From a virus, in IMG/VR virus record IMGVR_UViG_3300048588_000191, positions 1 to 26,576 of that record: DNA of 26,576 bases; one strand, written 5' to 3'. Position numbers and translations under genes: made by a program. Shown in pieces: positions 8,115 through 16,712 of this stretch (position 1 is its first letter; each line of letters begins with the position of its first letter). The notes under the pieces are model-generated. The model saw only the letters and a list, made by a program, of their open reading frames with translations, ran no database searches and had not been told where the DNA came from.

Positions 8115-9930
8115 CCAGCACCCCACGCACTTGGGCGGTGGTGAAGCCGTTCGGCCCCGGCACGATCCCGGCAAAATCCTCCGGTCCCAGCCCGTGCTCG
8201 GTGGCCAAGGCTTCAGCCTTCGCGCTGGCAAAACGCAGCGGCTCAGGCGTCAGCACGGCCTTGTTTTCCACAGCCGGGGCCATCGCGCCGTGCTCAATCG
8301 TCGTGAGCATCTTGCGGCCCTGTCGCCGCGCTTCCTGCCCCGCCTTGTAGGCGGCGGCGGCGATCCGGCGTCCTTCGGCGGCGGCTTCCCGGGCGGCGGT
8401 GTTGCGGAGGTGCTGCTGTTCGAGCTGGCGCATACGGAAAAAGTCGCCTCGGTTGCTGGTGATTTCCTGGCGCATGGCTTGGCCTCGCTCCCGATGGGTT
8501 TTCAGTCGCCACGTTGGGTTGGAATATGGGTCACTCCCCGCTGTCGCGCCACGCTGCACAAGTGCCCACATGGCGATGCGGTCTCCTGCCGCACTCAGGT
8601 AGTGGGCCATCAGCCCACGGTTGCGCCGGTAATCATTGCCTCGGCGGGTTTTCTGCGGCGGGTGCCAGAGATGCACCAACGGCTGGGGCAAGCGTTGGTG
8701 CGGCCCGGCTAGCGTGTCGAGAATGAGGGCCAGTGTCTCATCTTCACAGCCCCAGCCGTCAAAGTTGGTGGGCATGCCCCCGATGGCGTCATAAGTGGCG
8801 CGAGACACCACGACGGTCCCGCCCCCGGCAAAGCCCTTGTAAGCCGCTCGCTGTAACCCTTCAGTCGGGGCAGCAAACGGCCCTCCGGGATCGGTGGCCA
8901 GCAGCCGGATCGTCTGGGCTTCGCTCAGTCGGTGTACGTCACCATGCGGCACGACCCACGGCGCACCGGCCCGGACCCGGGCGACGGCCTCCTCCAAGGC
9001 TTCTGGGGGGTGGATGCAATCGGCATCGGCCAAGATCAGCACCTCAGCCCGGCATGGCTCCAGCGCGAGCGCGAGGGCGCGGCCCTTATTCCACAACCCA
9101 GGGGCGAGGGTGCCCTCATGCACGGCCCAGTCGGGATGCAGCTTTGCCCAGCGACGGCGGACCCACTGATAGGCTCGGTCCCGTGGCCCCCCGTCCGGCA
9201 TCCGGGGCACGAGAAAGGCCACCCCGCGATCCTGCCGTCTGAGGCTGGTGAACTTGGCCCCCGTCCATGCTGCTTCCCAGCCGCTCTTGCGGCGGGTGTT
9301 GAAAACGCTGTCGGCATGCTGGCGATACCAGAAACAGGGCCGCACGGTGGGGACGATCTTCACCCCCAGATGGCCAAAGCCAATCCAGAGGGCGGTATCC
9401 CAGCCCCCGATGAGATCCGTGCGGTAGGGGGACCGCTCCCAGAGACTGCGCTTGAAGGGGGACACCCCAGAGCAGGGGGTGGGATTCTCTAGGACGCCCT
9501 TGCCCTGGCTGCTTTTGTAGAGCTTGGTGCGGTTCTTCGGCCCAGCGGCCAAGTCCCCCGACCGCTCATAGCCCAGCGCGATAATGTCCCCGTGCGGCAT
9601 CAGGGCGGCAATGTCCCCGAGGGCGTGGGGCATCAGCATATCATCGCTGTCGAAGTGCATCACCCATTCGGTGTCTGACAGCGCCACCGCGCGGTTCCGG
9701 GCCTCCCCGAAATCCAGCCGCTCGGCGTCGTGCTGGCGCGTGACCCGGATACCAGCGGCCCGGAGGATGGCCTCGGCTTCGATCCCTGCCGAGCGGTCTG
9801 CCGTGCTGCCGTGCGTGACGATCCCGACCATAGCCGGGCGCATCCGGTTAGCCACGATGCTTTCGGCCCAGTCCCGGAGATACTGGCCGTAACCCGAGCA
9901 GCTAGTGACGATGGCGAGGTTTAGGGCCAC
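8107..9930 (-). CDS. Two-domain family 2-type glycosyltransferase with C-terminal E3-binding-like domain
   Basis: A 607-residue protein with two GT-A-type transferase domains. Domain 1 (about 1-230) has a nucleotide-sugar/metal motif HFDSDD at 92-97. Domain 2 (about 235-430) has LADADCIHPPE at 300-310 and GWGCEDETL at 392-400, the latter typical of galactosyltransferase-like C-terminal motifs. A long charged helical stretch (480-545, Arg/Ala/Glu-rich) follows. The last 40 residues (about 566-606) resemble the peripheral-subunit/E3-binding fold: a helix with ALATEHGLGPEDF, then PGPNGFTTAQVRGVL. The GTG at 9930 overlaps the methyltransferase stop. It lies in the capsid operon, so a role in decorating the virion is likely but not proven; modification of host surface glycan or of DNA are alternatives. 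Confidence 0.83.
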   Translation of the reverse strand: MALNLAIVTSCSGYGQYLRDWAESIVANRMRPAMVGIVTHGSTADRSAGIEAEAILRAAGIRVTRQHDAERLDFGEARNRAVALSDTEWVMHFDSDDMLMPHALGDIAALMPHGDIIALGYERSGDLAAGPKNRTKLYKSSQGKGVLENPTPCSGVSPFKRSLWERSPYRTDLIGGWDTALWIGFGHLGVKIVPTVRPCFWYRQHADSVFNTRRKSGWEAAWTGAKFTSLRRQDRGVAFLVPRMPDGGPRDRAYQWVRRRWAKLHPDWAVHEGTLAPGLWNKGRALALALEPCRAEVLILADADCIHPPEALEEAVARVRAGAPWVVPHGDVHRLSEAQTIRLLATDPGGPFAAPTEGLQRAAYKGFAGGGTVVVSRATYDAIGGMPTNFDGWGCEDETLALILDTLAGPHQRLPQPLVHLWHPPQKTRRGNDYRRNRGLMAHYLSAAGDRIAMWALVQRGATAGSDPYSNPTWRLKTHRERGQAMRQEITSNRGDFFRMRQLEQQHLRNTAAREAAAEGRRIAAAAYKAGQEARRQGRKMLTTIEHGAMAPAVENKAVLTPEPLRFASAKAEALATEHGLGPEDFAGIVPGPNGFTTAQVRGVLGD

Positions 9931-10496
9931 CGGATCACCAGAGGGTAGGGGCCACGCTCCAACCGGCCCCCCAGTCGGTTCACCACCCGCGCCACGCCGG
10001 GATTGTTCTTCGTCTCGTAATCATCAAACGCCACCACCGCGCCCGGGGCCAGCCGGGGTGACCACGCAGCCCAGTCCTTGGCTACGTCCGCCTCGGTATG
10101 GGAGCCGTCCACATAGAGCAGCCCGATACGGGGGCCAGTCCACGCCTTCGCCACGTCGGCGCTGAAGCCCTTGTGCGGGGTGACCCATCCCAACACCCCG
10201 GCCCGGGCGATCTGGGCCTGAAACGCCTTGAAGGTGTCCGGTCGGTCAAAGCCGAAACGGCCCCCCGCATTGCCCGGGGTGTCCCAGGGGTCCACCGCGT
10301 GAACAGCGGCCCGGAGGCCGTTCATCGCGCCGGTCGCTAGATAGCTGGTGGACTTCCCCTTGTAGCTGCCAATCTCGACAATGGCTTGCTCAGGGGGGAC
10401 GAAGCTAGCTAGCTCGGCCAGCCGCTCCCCCACCGCGTCAGGGATGAGGCCTTCAAGGCTACTGAGCAAGGCCCGTTGCGCGGGGGTTAGCGACAC
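9921..10496 (-). CDS. Class I SAM-dependent methyltransferase
   Basis: A 191-residue Rossmann-type methyltransferase of the small-molecule / sugar-modifying kind (Methyltransf_24-like). Motif I is VEIGSYKGKST (40-50), the acidic end of strand 2 is HAVDPWD (66-72), and the motif IV region is LLYVDGSHTEADV (126-138), followed by LAPGAVVAFDDY (149-160). The DGSH signature is frequent in methyltransferases that act with glycosyltransferases on nucleotide sugars or glycans. It lies between two glycosyltransferase genes and overlaps both by 10 bases. The GTG at 10496 was chosen because of that overlap. O-methylation of a transferred sugar is an inference from context, not from the sequence alone. 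Confidence 0.84.
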   Translation of the reverse strand: MSLTPAQRALLSSLEGLIPDAVGERLAELASFVPPEQAIVEIGSYKGKSTSYLATGAMNGLRAAVHAVDPWDTPGNAGGRFGFDRPDTFKAFQAQIARAGVLGWVTPHKGFSADVAKAWTGPRIGLLYVDGSHTEADVAKDWAAWSPRLAPGAVVAFDDYETKNNPGVARVVNRLGGRLERGPYPLVIRWP

Positions 10497-11188
10497 TTCA
10501 ACACCTCCCAGCCATAGGCTGCCCCGTAGGGGGCGAGGATTGCGTCCCGGTCGGCAAAGCCCTTGGCCTTCTGTTCAGCCCAGATTGTCGGCAGATCGCT
10601 GCCATCCAGGAGATAGGTAAACTCCCCAGCCCCGTGCGGGACTTGCCAGATGGGGATGCGCTGGCGCTGTGCCCAGACGGCGAGGTGCGCCTCCTCCAAG
10701 GATTTCCCGGGCACGACAGGCGGCACGTTCAGCCGGGTATCGAAGGCCAGCACCGCCGCGCATGGGTAGTTGACCCATGTCCCTGGCGTGGTGCCGTTGA
10801 AGTGCCAGCGGTTGAGCGGCGCGTTGAACCGCGATTTGGTAGGATGCAGAATCCGCCCTGACCAGGTAATGATGGCGCGGCCCTTCCACCGCTTGAGCCA
10901 GCGGTCGGTGCGCTCCACATAGTCGGCGGGATAGATCAGGTCATCATCGCAGCCCAGATACAGCCCCTGCCACTGGTCAGCCCAGCGGAGTTTGGCCGCG
11001 CTGCCGTGCTTATCGGGGACACAGACCCACTCATTCGCCAGTTCCTTCACACACTCCGGGGGGTCGGCCATGTCGTGGCAGACGACCCGCAACTCATCCA
11101 CCTGAGGGCGTAGGGATGCGAGGGCTTGGGCGAGGGCTGCCGTGCGTCCGGGCATCGTGGGAATCACGGCAAGGGTCCGAGGGGCCAT
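10487..11188 (-). CDS. Glycosyltransferase, GT-A type
   Basis: A 233-residue glycosyltransferase-like protein. It begins with a first beta-strand of GT-A type (RTLAVIPTMPGR). A DxD-type metal/nucleotide-sugar motif sits in LYLGCDDDLIYP (77-88, Asp81-83), and the acceptor side has WSGRILHPTKSRF. The protein is short for family 2 (usually 250-350 residues) and is compact, with no membrane helix. Its ATG at 11188 has a GGGAG element about ten bases upstream and follows a strong hairpin after the capsid gene, so its expression may be lower than that of capsid. It is first in the transferase cassette and overlaps the methyltransferase gene. Confidence 0.78.
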   Translation of the reverse strand: MAPRTLAVIPTMPGRTAALAQALASLRPQVDELRVVCHDMADPPECVKELANEWVCVPDKHGSAAKLRWADQWQGLYLGCDDDLIYPADYVERTDRWLKRWKGRAIITWSGRILHPTKSRFNAPLNRWHFNGTTPGTWVNYPCAAVLAFDTRLNVPPVVPGKSLEEAHLAVWAQRQRIPIWQVPHGAGEFTYLLDGSDLPTIWAEQKAKGFADRDAILAPYGAAYGWEVLKCR

Positions 11189-11234
11189 GCACGAAACTCC
11201 CGGCAGCAGAAAAATGGTAGCGGAGGGGTGTGAC

Positions 11235-11270
11235 AGGGGAGGGGGAGGGCCGAAGCCCCACCCCTCCCCC
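11235..11270 (-). terminator. UUCG-capped hairpin after the capsid gene
   Basis: On the coding strand an AGGGGAGGGG-type arm pairs with its complement around a UUCG tetraloop closed by C-G. The stem is about 16 pairs with one mismatch and two G-U pairs. It begins seven bases after the capsid stop codon (11278-11280). No U-run follows directly; five U residues come only about 20 bases later (11214-11210). It may be a partial terminator that lowers readthrough into the transferase cassette, or a structure that protects the 3' end of capsid mRNA. Confidence 0.72.
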
Positions 11271-11277
11271 TTCCTGC

Positions 11278-12675
11278 TTACGACCCACCAGCCTCGGTGG
11301 TGAAGTGGGCGAACGCCTTGGGGGCGTAGATCGGGAGCGCGATCCGCTCCTCAGCCAGGATCGTCCGCATGTTGCGGATGAGCTGGTCATCCACCAGACC
11401 GACCTGCACGGTGAGGTCCATCCGGTCGATGATCTGGGCACCCATGTTCGTGTCCGCCACCAGCACCTCACGACGGCCCACCTCACCGGCCACCGTGGAC
11501 TCCATGCCGACCGACTCGACCACCCGGAGACCCCAGAGACGCGAGCCGTTGTCGGTGGTGACGACCGCCCAGACGTAGCGATCATCCGACCCCTTCTCCA
11601 GGAGAATGGTCTCCCAGTCGCGGGGATCGCACATCACGGCGTTGGCCTGATACCCCGCCACGAAGATGTCCGTGATGCCCATGCGGACGGCATCAATCAG
11701 CGTGTGGGTGGAGCCGTTGTAGCGGCCATTGCTGGCAATGTCCTGGATGCCGTTGACATTCAGGATGCCCTCCAGCTCCAGCCCGATCCCGGTCCCGTAC
11801 ATGATGCTCTGCTCTTCCTTGAGCTGCACCTTGTAGCGGAGCCGCCCGTCAATCAGGCCACGGAGCTGCGCCCAATCCTCGAGCTGCTGATTCTGCACCG
11901 GCATCCACCCGGCGATGGTCCGCACCGGCGCGGACTGGAGCGAGTACTCCACCGCCAGTTCGGCCTTGGGCTGGCCCGGCGTCTGCACACCTGCCGAGCC
12001 GGTGATGCCCTCTTCCCGGACGTACTCCACCGCATTGCTGGTGGTGCGGCCCGTGCTCATCACGTCGCGGAGGTTGATGCGCTGGTCCGCCGTGACCTGG
12101 GCCAGCCGCCCGAGGCGCTCCGGCTCGATGACGCCCGTTCCGAGGGTCGGCACCGCCTTGGACTGCGGCGACCGGAGGAACTCATCGAACATCTTCCGCT
12201 GGGTGCGGGTGAGCGGAATCAGCGGCTCGCCGTGCTGGCCCTGGTGGATGTTCTTCCCGTGCATCGCCGCGTGCGACAGCTGAATGACCGCGACATGGCC
12301 ACGGGCATAGCTCGTCTTGGCGAACTCCTGAAACTCCTGCGAGGCAATGACCATGTCACCGAGGGTGACGTAGCCGCCGATCTCGCGGTCATTCGGGCTG
12401 TCGCCCTTGGCGTGGCTGCCGGAGTTCGGCAGCGTCGGGTCGGGGATCTCGCGGAGCTGCCGACCACGGGCCAGCACCTGCGAGGCCTTCGTCTCGCTCT
12501 CGATCTCGTTCTGGATGGCCATCGCCTCGTGGGCGAGTTCATCGCGCTTCTTGGCATCGGCCCGACCGTCATCGGTTTCGCCCATGCGCTTGCCTTCCCA
12601 CCGAGAATTGATCTTCTCAATCTCGCCCGTGATCTTGTCCAGATCGCGGTTCAGGGTGCCCAGCTTGTCCGTCAT
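11278..12675 (-). CDS. HK97-type major capsid protein
   Basis: A 465-residue capsid subunit that forms the icosahedral shell. Residues 1 to about 110 are highly charged and helical (MTDKLGTLNRDLDKITGEIE), matching a delta domain that acts as an internal scaffold and is cut by the protease. The rest carries family features: MYGTGIGLELEGILN (292-306), which matches the HK97-fold G.G...p.GIL loop, then a conserved TLIDAVRMGI helix and the strand-rich C-terminus with DLTVQVGLVDDQLIRNM. No separate scaffold gene is present, consistent with the delta domain. The ATG at 12675 has a CGGAGTG ribosome binding site nine bases upstream. It follows the protease gene with a 17-base gap, one of the few gaps in the operon. 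Confidence 0.94.
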   Translation of the reverse strand: MTDKLGTLNRDLDKITGEIEKINSRWEGKRMGETDDGRADAKKRDELAHEAMAIQNEIESETKASQVLARGRQLREIPDPTLPNSGSHAKGDSPNDREIGGYVTLGDMVIASQEFQEFAKTSYARGHVAVIQLSHAAMHGKNIHQGQHGEPLIPLTRTQRKMFDEFLRSPQSKAVPTLGTGVIEPERLGRLAQVTADQRINLRDVMSTGRTTSNAVEYVREEGITGSAGVQTPGQPKAELAVEYSLQSAPVRTIAGWMPVQNQQLEDWAQLRGLIDGRLRYKVQLKEEQSIMYGTGIGLELEGILNVNGIQDIASNGRYNGSTHTLIDAVRMGITDIFVAGYQANAVMCDPRDWETILLEKGSDDRYVWAVVTTDNGSRLWGLRVVESVGMESTVAGEVGRREVLVADTNMGAQIIDRMDLTVQVGLVDDQLIRNMRTILAEERIALPIYAPKAFAHFTTEAGGS

Positions 12676-12692
12676 TGTATCACTCCGAATCG

Positions 12693-13403
12693 TTAGATGA
12701 TGATCCCGGACTTGAGCGCCAAGGACCGCGACCGAATCCGCTGCAACCGAATGAGGTCGAGCGGGGTGTTGCCTGGCGTGTCCCAGTCGAGACTCGCCGA
12801 TCCTTCCTCCTGCTTGCCCTCAGGGACCAGATCCGGGGCCGCGTGGCGGATGGCTTCGAGCACATCCTCCGGCACATCCCCAGAGGCCAGCGCCGACTTC
12901 ACCGAGGCCGCGTCAATCGTGGCTCCCGGATTCATCGGGAAAAGTACCAGCGACACCTCTTTTAGCGCGACCTTGTGGAGGTTACGCACGACCCCATAGC
13001 GCGAATCCGAACGCTCCTCCTCATCCCACTTCAGGGCCGCATAGCCGATGGACATAGAGCCGATGACGGCCTTGCCCGTCCGGCGGCTGGGGCGCATCCG
13101 GGACAGCACGGCATCGCCGTCCGGCCCGTCAATCACTTCCCACTTGGTCCACAGGCCGCGCTTGTCTTCCTTGGCGTCCAGCATCTGCCCGACGCCGGAC
13201 ATGATATCGAAGTAGTTATGACTGTTCAGGAGCGGCATGGCCTTGCCGGACTTCCGCCATTCCGCCAGCGTCTCCTTGAACGCCCCCTCATGGATCACGT
13301 CGTCCCCGAGGTCCAAGTCCCAGGTGGAGGCGTAGCCCTCAAAGGTGCGTTCCTCATCGTCCACAGCCTTGACCTGGAAGGGAGCTACCAGCTTGTCACT
13401 CAT
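12693..13403 (-). CDS. Prohead maturation protease (HK97 U35 type)
   Basis: A 236-residue serine protease that cuts the delta domain from assembled capsid. The family core is visible: FEGYASTWDLDLGDDVI (21-37), then the catalytic His in LLNSHNYFDIMSGVG (His62), and the Ser in GSMSIGYAAL (Ser118). The strand ALKEVSLVLFPMNPGA (146-161) matches the conserved 'L.EvSlV..PaN..A' segment. I chose the ATG at 13403 because it overlaps the portal stop as ATGA; a longer frame upstream adds an unlikely tail (MPLRGHVRGGGR). The C-terminus is basic. Confidence 0.92.
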   Translation of the reverse strand: MSDKLVAPFQVKAVDDEERTFEGYASTWDLDLGDDVIHEGAFKETLAEWRKSGKAMPLLNSHNYFDIMSGVGQMLDAKEDKRGLWTKWEVIDGPDGDAVLSRMRPSRRTGKAVIGSMSIGYAALKWDEEERSDSRYGVVRNLHKVALKEVSLVLFPMNPGATIDAASVKSALASGDVPEDVLEAIRHAAPDLVPEGKQEEGSASLDWDTPGNTPLDLIRLQRIRSRSLALKSGIII

Positions 13404-15520
13404 GCGACCACCTCCTCGAACGTGACCACGCAGCGGCAATTCGGCTCGCTGGGGAAGCTCAGGCCATTGGAGAAGTTGGCATCCACGTCCACCTTCTCGC
13501 CTTCCAACTCGATATGCTCCTCACGCACGCGATCATCCAGCGAGGTGGACCAGACCTTGACGAACTTCCGCCCGTCACGCTCCCCAATGGTCCGAAGCAT
13601 ATCGGTAGGAGCGCCATTCATCAAACGGGCTGACTCGGTTCGGGCCACCAGCATGGCGCGGTCCCGGGAGAAGCCGGACGCTTCCCGTACCGCCTTGGCG
13701 ACCTGTGCCGTAGATGCGCCGCTATCCAGCGTGGCGGTGACGACCCGTACCACTTGCTCGGCAGTGGTCTCGCTGACCGATTGCGCGAGGAAGCTGGCTT
13801 CCTTGGCAGCGAACTCAGCCAGCCCCGGACGGGCCAAAGCAAAGTCAATGGCGAAATCCGCCGCCAGCGTGGCCGTTGCTCGTTCGGCGCTGCTCAGGGC
13901 CAGGGCTTCGGCGTCTTTCTGCCACCGGGCCTTGCTGGCTTCCTTGAAGAAGGTATTCACCCAGCGGAAAAACCGCTTGCGCTGGTCGGGGCTAGGGGTA
14001 TCCGCCTTGGCCCCACCGAGGTACTTGGTCACGGCCTCCTGCACGGCGGCGGCATCCTTATCCAACAGCCGGGAGGCGGTCAAGGCCCAGCTATACTGGC
14101 TGAGTTCCATTTCCTCAGCACGCAGGGCCGCCCAGAGGTCACGGCGGGACTTGCGTTCGATCTTCCCCTCGGGATCGGCAGGGGGATCATCCTGGGCAGG
14201 GTCGGCTGCCGTGGCGTTTCGCATGGCGGCGAGCCGGGCATCCAGTTCCGCACTCCGCCGGGCCATCGTTTGCCACGGCATTTCATCCGCTGCCGCATCC
14301 TCGACCGGCTCCAAGCCGACCAAGGCGCGGCGCTCATTCGCGCTGGCAATATCTGACCACGCGCTGGCAATCTGGGTATTGCTGGCCCGGTCGGCCTGAA
14401 GCGCCGGGACGCGGGTGGTGTCATACCGGACAAAGAGCATCGGGTCGGGGTCGGCTTCCCGGAGGAGCTGGCGGGTGAGCGCCTTTTCCACCGTGCGCCA
14501 CATCGGCACCGCCGTATCCTCATAGGCCATGCGCCGGGCTTGGGCCATCTGGGACCACGGGCTGTTCTCCATGCCGACCAAGTGCTGCAAGACAATGGCC
14601 GGGACACCAAAGACGGACGAGACCACCGCCTCGACTCGATTCAGCAGTTCGCTCGGCACCAAATCCTTGACTGTCGTACTAACAGGCGTGGCCTTCCCCC
14701 CACCGACCAAGACGAGCGCCTTACCGCGCTGGCCCGGGGAGGCATACACGTCCAGCCCTTCCTTGAATCGCGCCATCTCCTCCTGATTCGGATTCCATGA
14801 CGGATCGGGCTGCACCACGAGTGACGGGGAAAGGGAGTTGTTCAGCAGATCCCGCACGGTGGCCCGGGCGACCTGCCCCATGTTCAACCAGGAGAGGCAC
14901 ACATCCAGCCGCGAGGTCGCCAGTAGCCAGTCGGTCGGGTGCGGTTCGTGGAAGTAGATGACCGACTCCGGGTCGGCGACCTCCTGCCCGGTCGCGGTCT
15001 GAATCCGATACCGGCCCCGGACCCGCTGGCGGGTGGATTCGACCGTGAACTCATCGCCGCGAAAGAGCTGCAACCGCGCCGGACGCCCTCCCCGGTCGGT
15101 ATCCTTCAGCCAGAGGGCACGACCCGACATATCAATGCTCAGGGAGGTACGGAACAGCATCTCCCCCATATCGCAGTCATCATTCGGCTCGGCCAGTAGA
15201 TTGGCCAATGGATGCCGGGGGAGCCATTCCTCGCTACCGTCCGTCTGGTTTTCCCGCACCACCATCAGCGGCGGTTCAGCCAATCGTTCCGCTCGCCAGC
15301 GCATCGCCACGAACGCATAGGCAGCGGCGGCATAGGCCGTCGCGGCGGTGACGTGCTCGGCTTCGCTATTCCCAGACTCCCCAAAGCGGAAGATGGTCCG
15401 GGTGCCATCCGGGCTGTGGAAGTGGAGGCCGGGCGTGATGGTCACGCCAGACAGCGACCCGGCGCTCTTGGTTTCGGGGCGGAAGGCGTGGCGCAACCGG
15501 GTGAGGAAGCTGTCAGCCAC
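13400..15520 (-). CDS. Portal protein fused to a MuF minor-head domain
   Basis: A 706-residue protein that joins two usually separate functions. Residues 1 to about 430 are the portal: a helical start (TAYAAAAYAFVAMRWRAERL, 61-80), the wing-type segment GRALWLKDTDRGGRPARLQL (133-152), and the stem-like MSLF-type helices (VVSSVFGVPAIVLQHLVGM, 299-317). After a variable proline-rich linker (440-450) and a charged helical region, residues 615-706 carry a MuF signature: ARTESARLMNGA (626-637), WSTSLDDRVREEHIELEGE (657-675) and EPNCRCVVTF. MuF proteins sit inside the head near the portal. GTG at 15520 overlaps the terminase stop by eight bases. Confidence 0.92.
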   Translation of the reverse strand: MADSFLTRLRHAFRPETKSAGSLSGVTITPGLHFHSPDGTRTIFRFGESGNSEAEHVTAATAYAAAAYAFVAMRWRAERLAEPPLMVVRENQTDGSEEWLPRHPLANLLAEPNDDCDMGEMLFRTSLSIDMSGRALWLKDTDRGGRPARLQLFRGDEFTVESTRQRVRGRYRIQTATGQEVADPESVIYFHEPHPTDWLLATSRLDVCLSWLNMGQVARATVRDLLNNSLSPSLVVQPDPSWNPNQEEMARFKEGLDVYASPGQRGKALVLVGGGKATPVSTTVKDLVPSELLNRVEAVVSSVFGVPAIVLQHLVGMENSPWSQMAQARRMAYEDTAVPMWRTVEKALTRQLLREADPDPMLFVRYDTTRVPALQADRASNTQIASAWSDIASANERRALVGLEPVEDAAADEMPWQTMARRSAELDARLAAMRNATAADPAQDDPPADPEGKIERKSRRDLWAALRAEEMELSQYSWALTASRLLDKDAAAVQEAVTKYLGGAKADTPSPDQRKRFFRWVNTFFKEASKARWQKDAEALALSSAERATATLAADFAIDFALARPGLAEFAAKEASFLAQSVSETTAEQVVRVVTATLDSGASTAQVAKAVREASGFSRDRAMLVARTESARLMNGAPTDMLRTIGERDGRKFVKVWSTSLDDRVREEHIELEGEKVDVDANFSNGLSFPSEPNCRCVVTFEEVVA

Positions 15521-16712
15521 CGGACACCAGGATAGCGGGGGAGGGGCGACGGCGAATCAGGCCGCTTAGGGCGTACCGGATTGCGTCCATACGGTGATTG
15601 TGGGCGTCCACCAGTTTACGCAAGACATCCCCGGCAGCGTTGGTGGCGTAGCGCCAGAGTCGGGCCTCCTCAATGGCCCCACGGCAGCGCGGATGGAATA
15701 CAATTTGAGCGTAGCCCTGCAAATGGGCAACCCCATCCTCCACCGATCCCGGCCACTTCTCCACACCCCGAATGGTAAAGCCCCGCCGCTTCATCTCGTT
15801 GATGGTCTCCGGCCTCGCGCTGTCGGCGTGGATCGTCAGCCCCGTAAGCTTGCCCAGCTGGCGAAAGGCGTGCGCGGTCTGGTCCATATCCAGCCCCAGC
15901 CCACCGGCCTCCTGGTACACATAGAGCCGGTCGGCATGCCGCCAGACTTCCACGATCACGGTCGGGTCTTGGCTGAAGCCCCAGTCCGCCCCGTAGTATG
16001 GGCCGTCCCAGTCCGCCCCGGGCGTGAAGTCCTCGACCACCCATTTACCCGCCAGCACTTGGGTATCCGACCGGCTCCAAGGCTCCCCACCCCAGATATG
16101 GGCATAGGCTTCCGGGTCGGTGTCCCGCATCCGTTCGGCTTGCTTCATGAGGACTTCAGGCATCCACGGGTTGTCCTTATAGCCGACCTTGCGGATGATC
16201 GCATCCGGGGGGCAGCTCTCCACAAACGTCTTGTGGATGACGTTGGTCACATCCTCTGGATTCCATGACAGCCAGATTTCCGACCCCGGCTTGCGGATCG
16301 TGGGGTCAAGGGTCTCCCAGGATTCCTTGCTCAGGGCTTCGGCCTCTTCGATCCACGCCACATCCACGGCCTCTAGGGACTTGATGCCCCGGGGATCGCG
16401 GCGGATGCCACGGAAGATGAACTGCGACCCGTTGGCGCTGGTGATTTCGGTCTGGCCAATCGAGAAGGCCCCCGCCAAGCCGAGGGCGTCAATCTGGGAG
16501 GCAATCAGATGGTGAACCGATTCCCGGATGTTGGTTTGCCATTCCCGGAGGCAGAGGATACGCAGGGGGTCGGCATAGGCCGCGACGATCAGGCGACGGG
16601 CGAACTGCCAGGACTTGGCCGAGCCGCGCCCCCCGTAGGCTCCCCGGTAGCGTACCGACCCGAGGGGTGGATCCCAGAGGAAGCCGAAGGCGGCAGGGGT
16701 TTCGACCTTCAC
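15513..16712 (-). CDS. Terminase large subunit
   Basis: A 399-residue packaging motor: ATPase plus endonuclease. Walker A is GGRGSAKS (27-34), and Walker B with the catalytic acidic pair is VDVAWIEEAE (116-125), followed by the coupling motif SWNP (149-152). The RNase H-like nuclease has its acidic residues in GADWGFS (Asp243), HADSAR (Asp297) and RMDAIRY (Asp376). Walker A as GGRGSAKS and the WIEEAE motif are typical of the Terminase_3 / PBSX-like group. GTG at 16712 overlaps the small-subunit stop as GTGA; the C-terminus overlaps the portal gene by eight bases. Confidence 0.95.
   Translation of the reverse strand: MKVETPAAFGFLWDPPLGSVRYRGAYGGRGSAKSWQFARRLIVAAYADPLRILCLREWQTNIRESVHHLIASQIDALGLAGAFSIGQTEITSANGSQFIFRGIRRDPRGIKSLEAVDVAWIEEAEALSKESWETLDPTIRKPGSEIWLSWNPEDVTNVIHKTFVESCPPDAIIRKVGYKDNPWMPEVLMKQAERMRDTDPEAYAHIWGGEPWSRSDTQVLAGKWVVEDFTPGADWDGPYYGADWGFSQDPTVIVEVWRHADRLYVYQEAGGLGLDMDQTAHAFRQLGKLTGLTIHADSARPETINEMKRRGFTIRGVEKWPGSVEDGVAHLQGYAQIVFHPRCRGAIEEARLWRYATNAAGDVLRKLVDAHNHRMDAIRYALSGLIRRRPSPAILVSGG

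Noticed and set aside
11230-12696. A 488-codon plus-strand open frame opposite the capsid gene
   Set aside because: It mirrors the HK97 capsid gene, has Arg/His/Leu/Pro-heavy composition, no domain and no ribosome site. Long antisense frames are expected in GC-rich DNA.
12975-14399. A 474-codon plus-strand open frame opposite protease and portal genes
   Set aside because: Ser/Ala/Arg-rich composition without motifs, while the opposite strand has unmistakable protease and MuF motifs.
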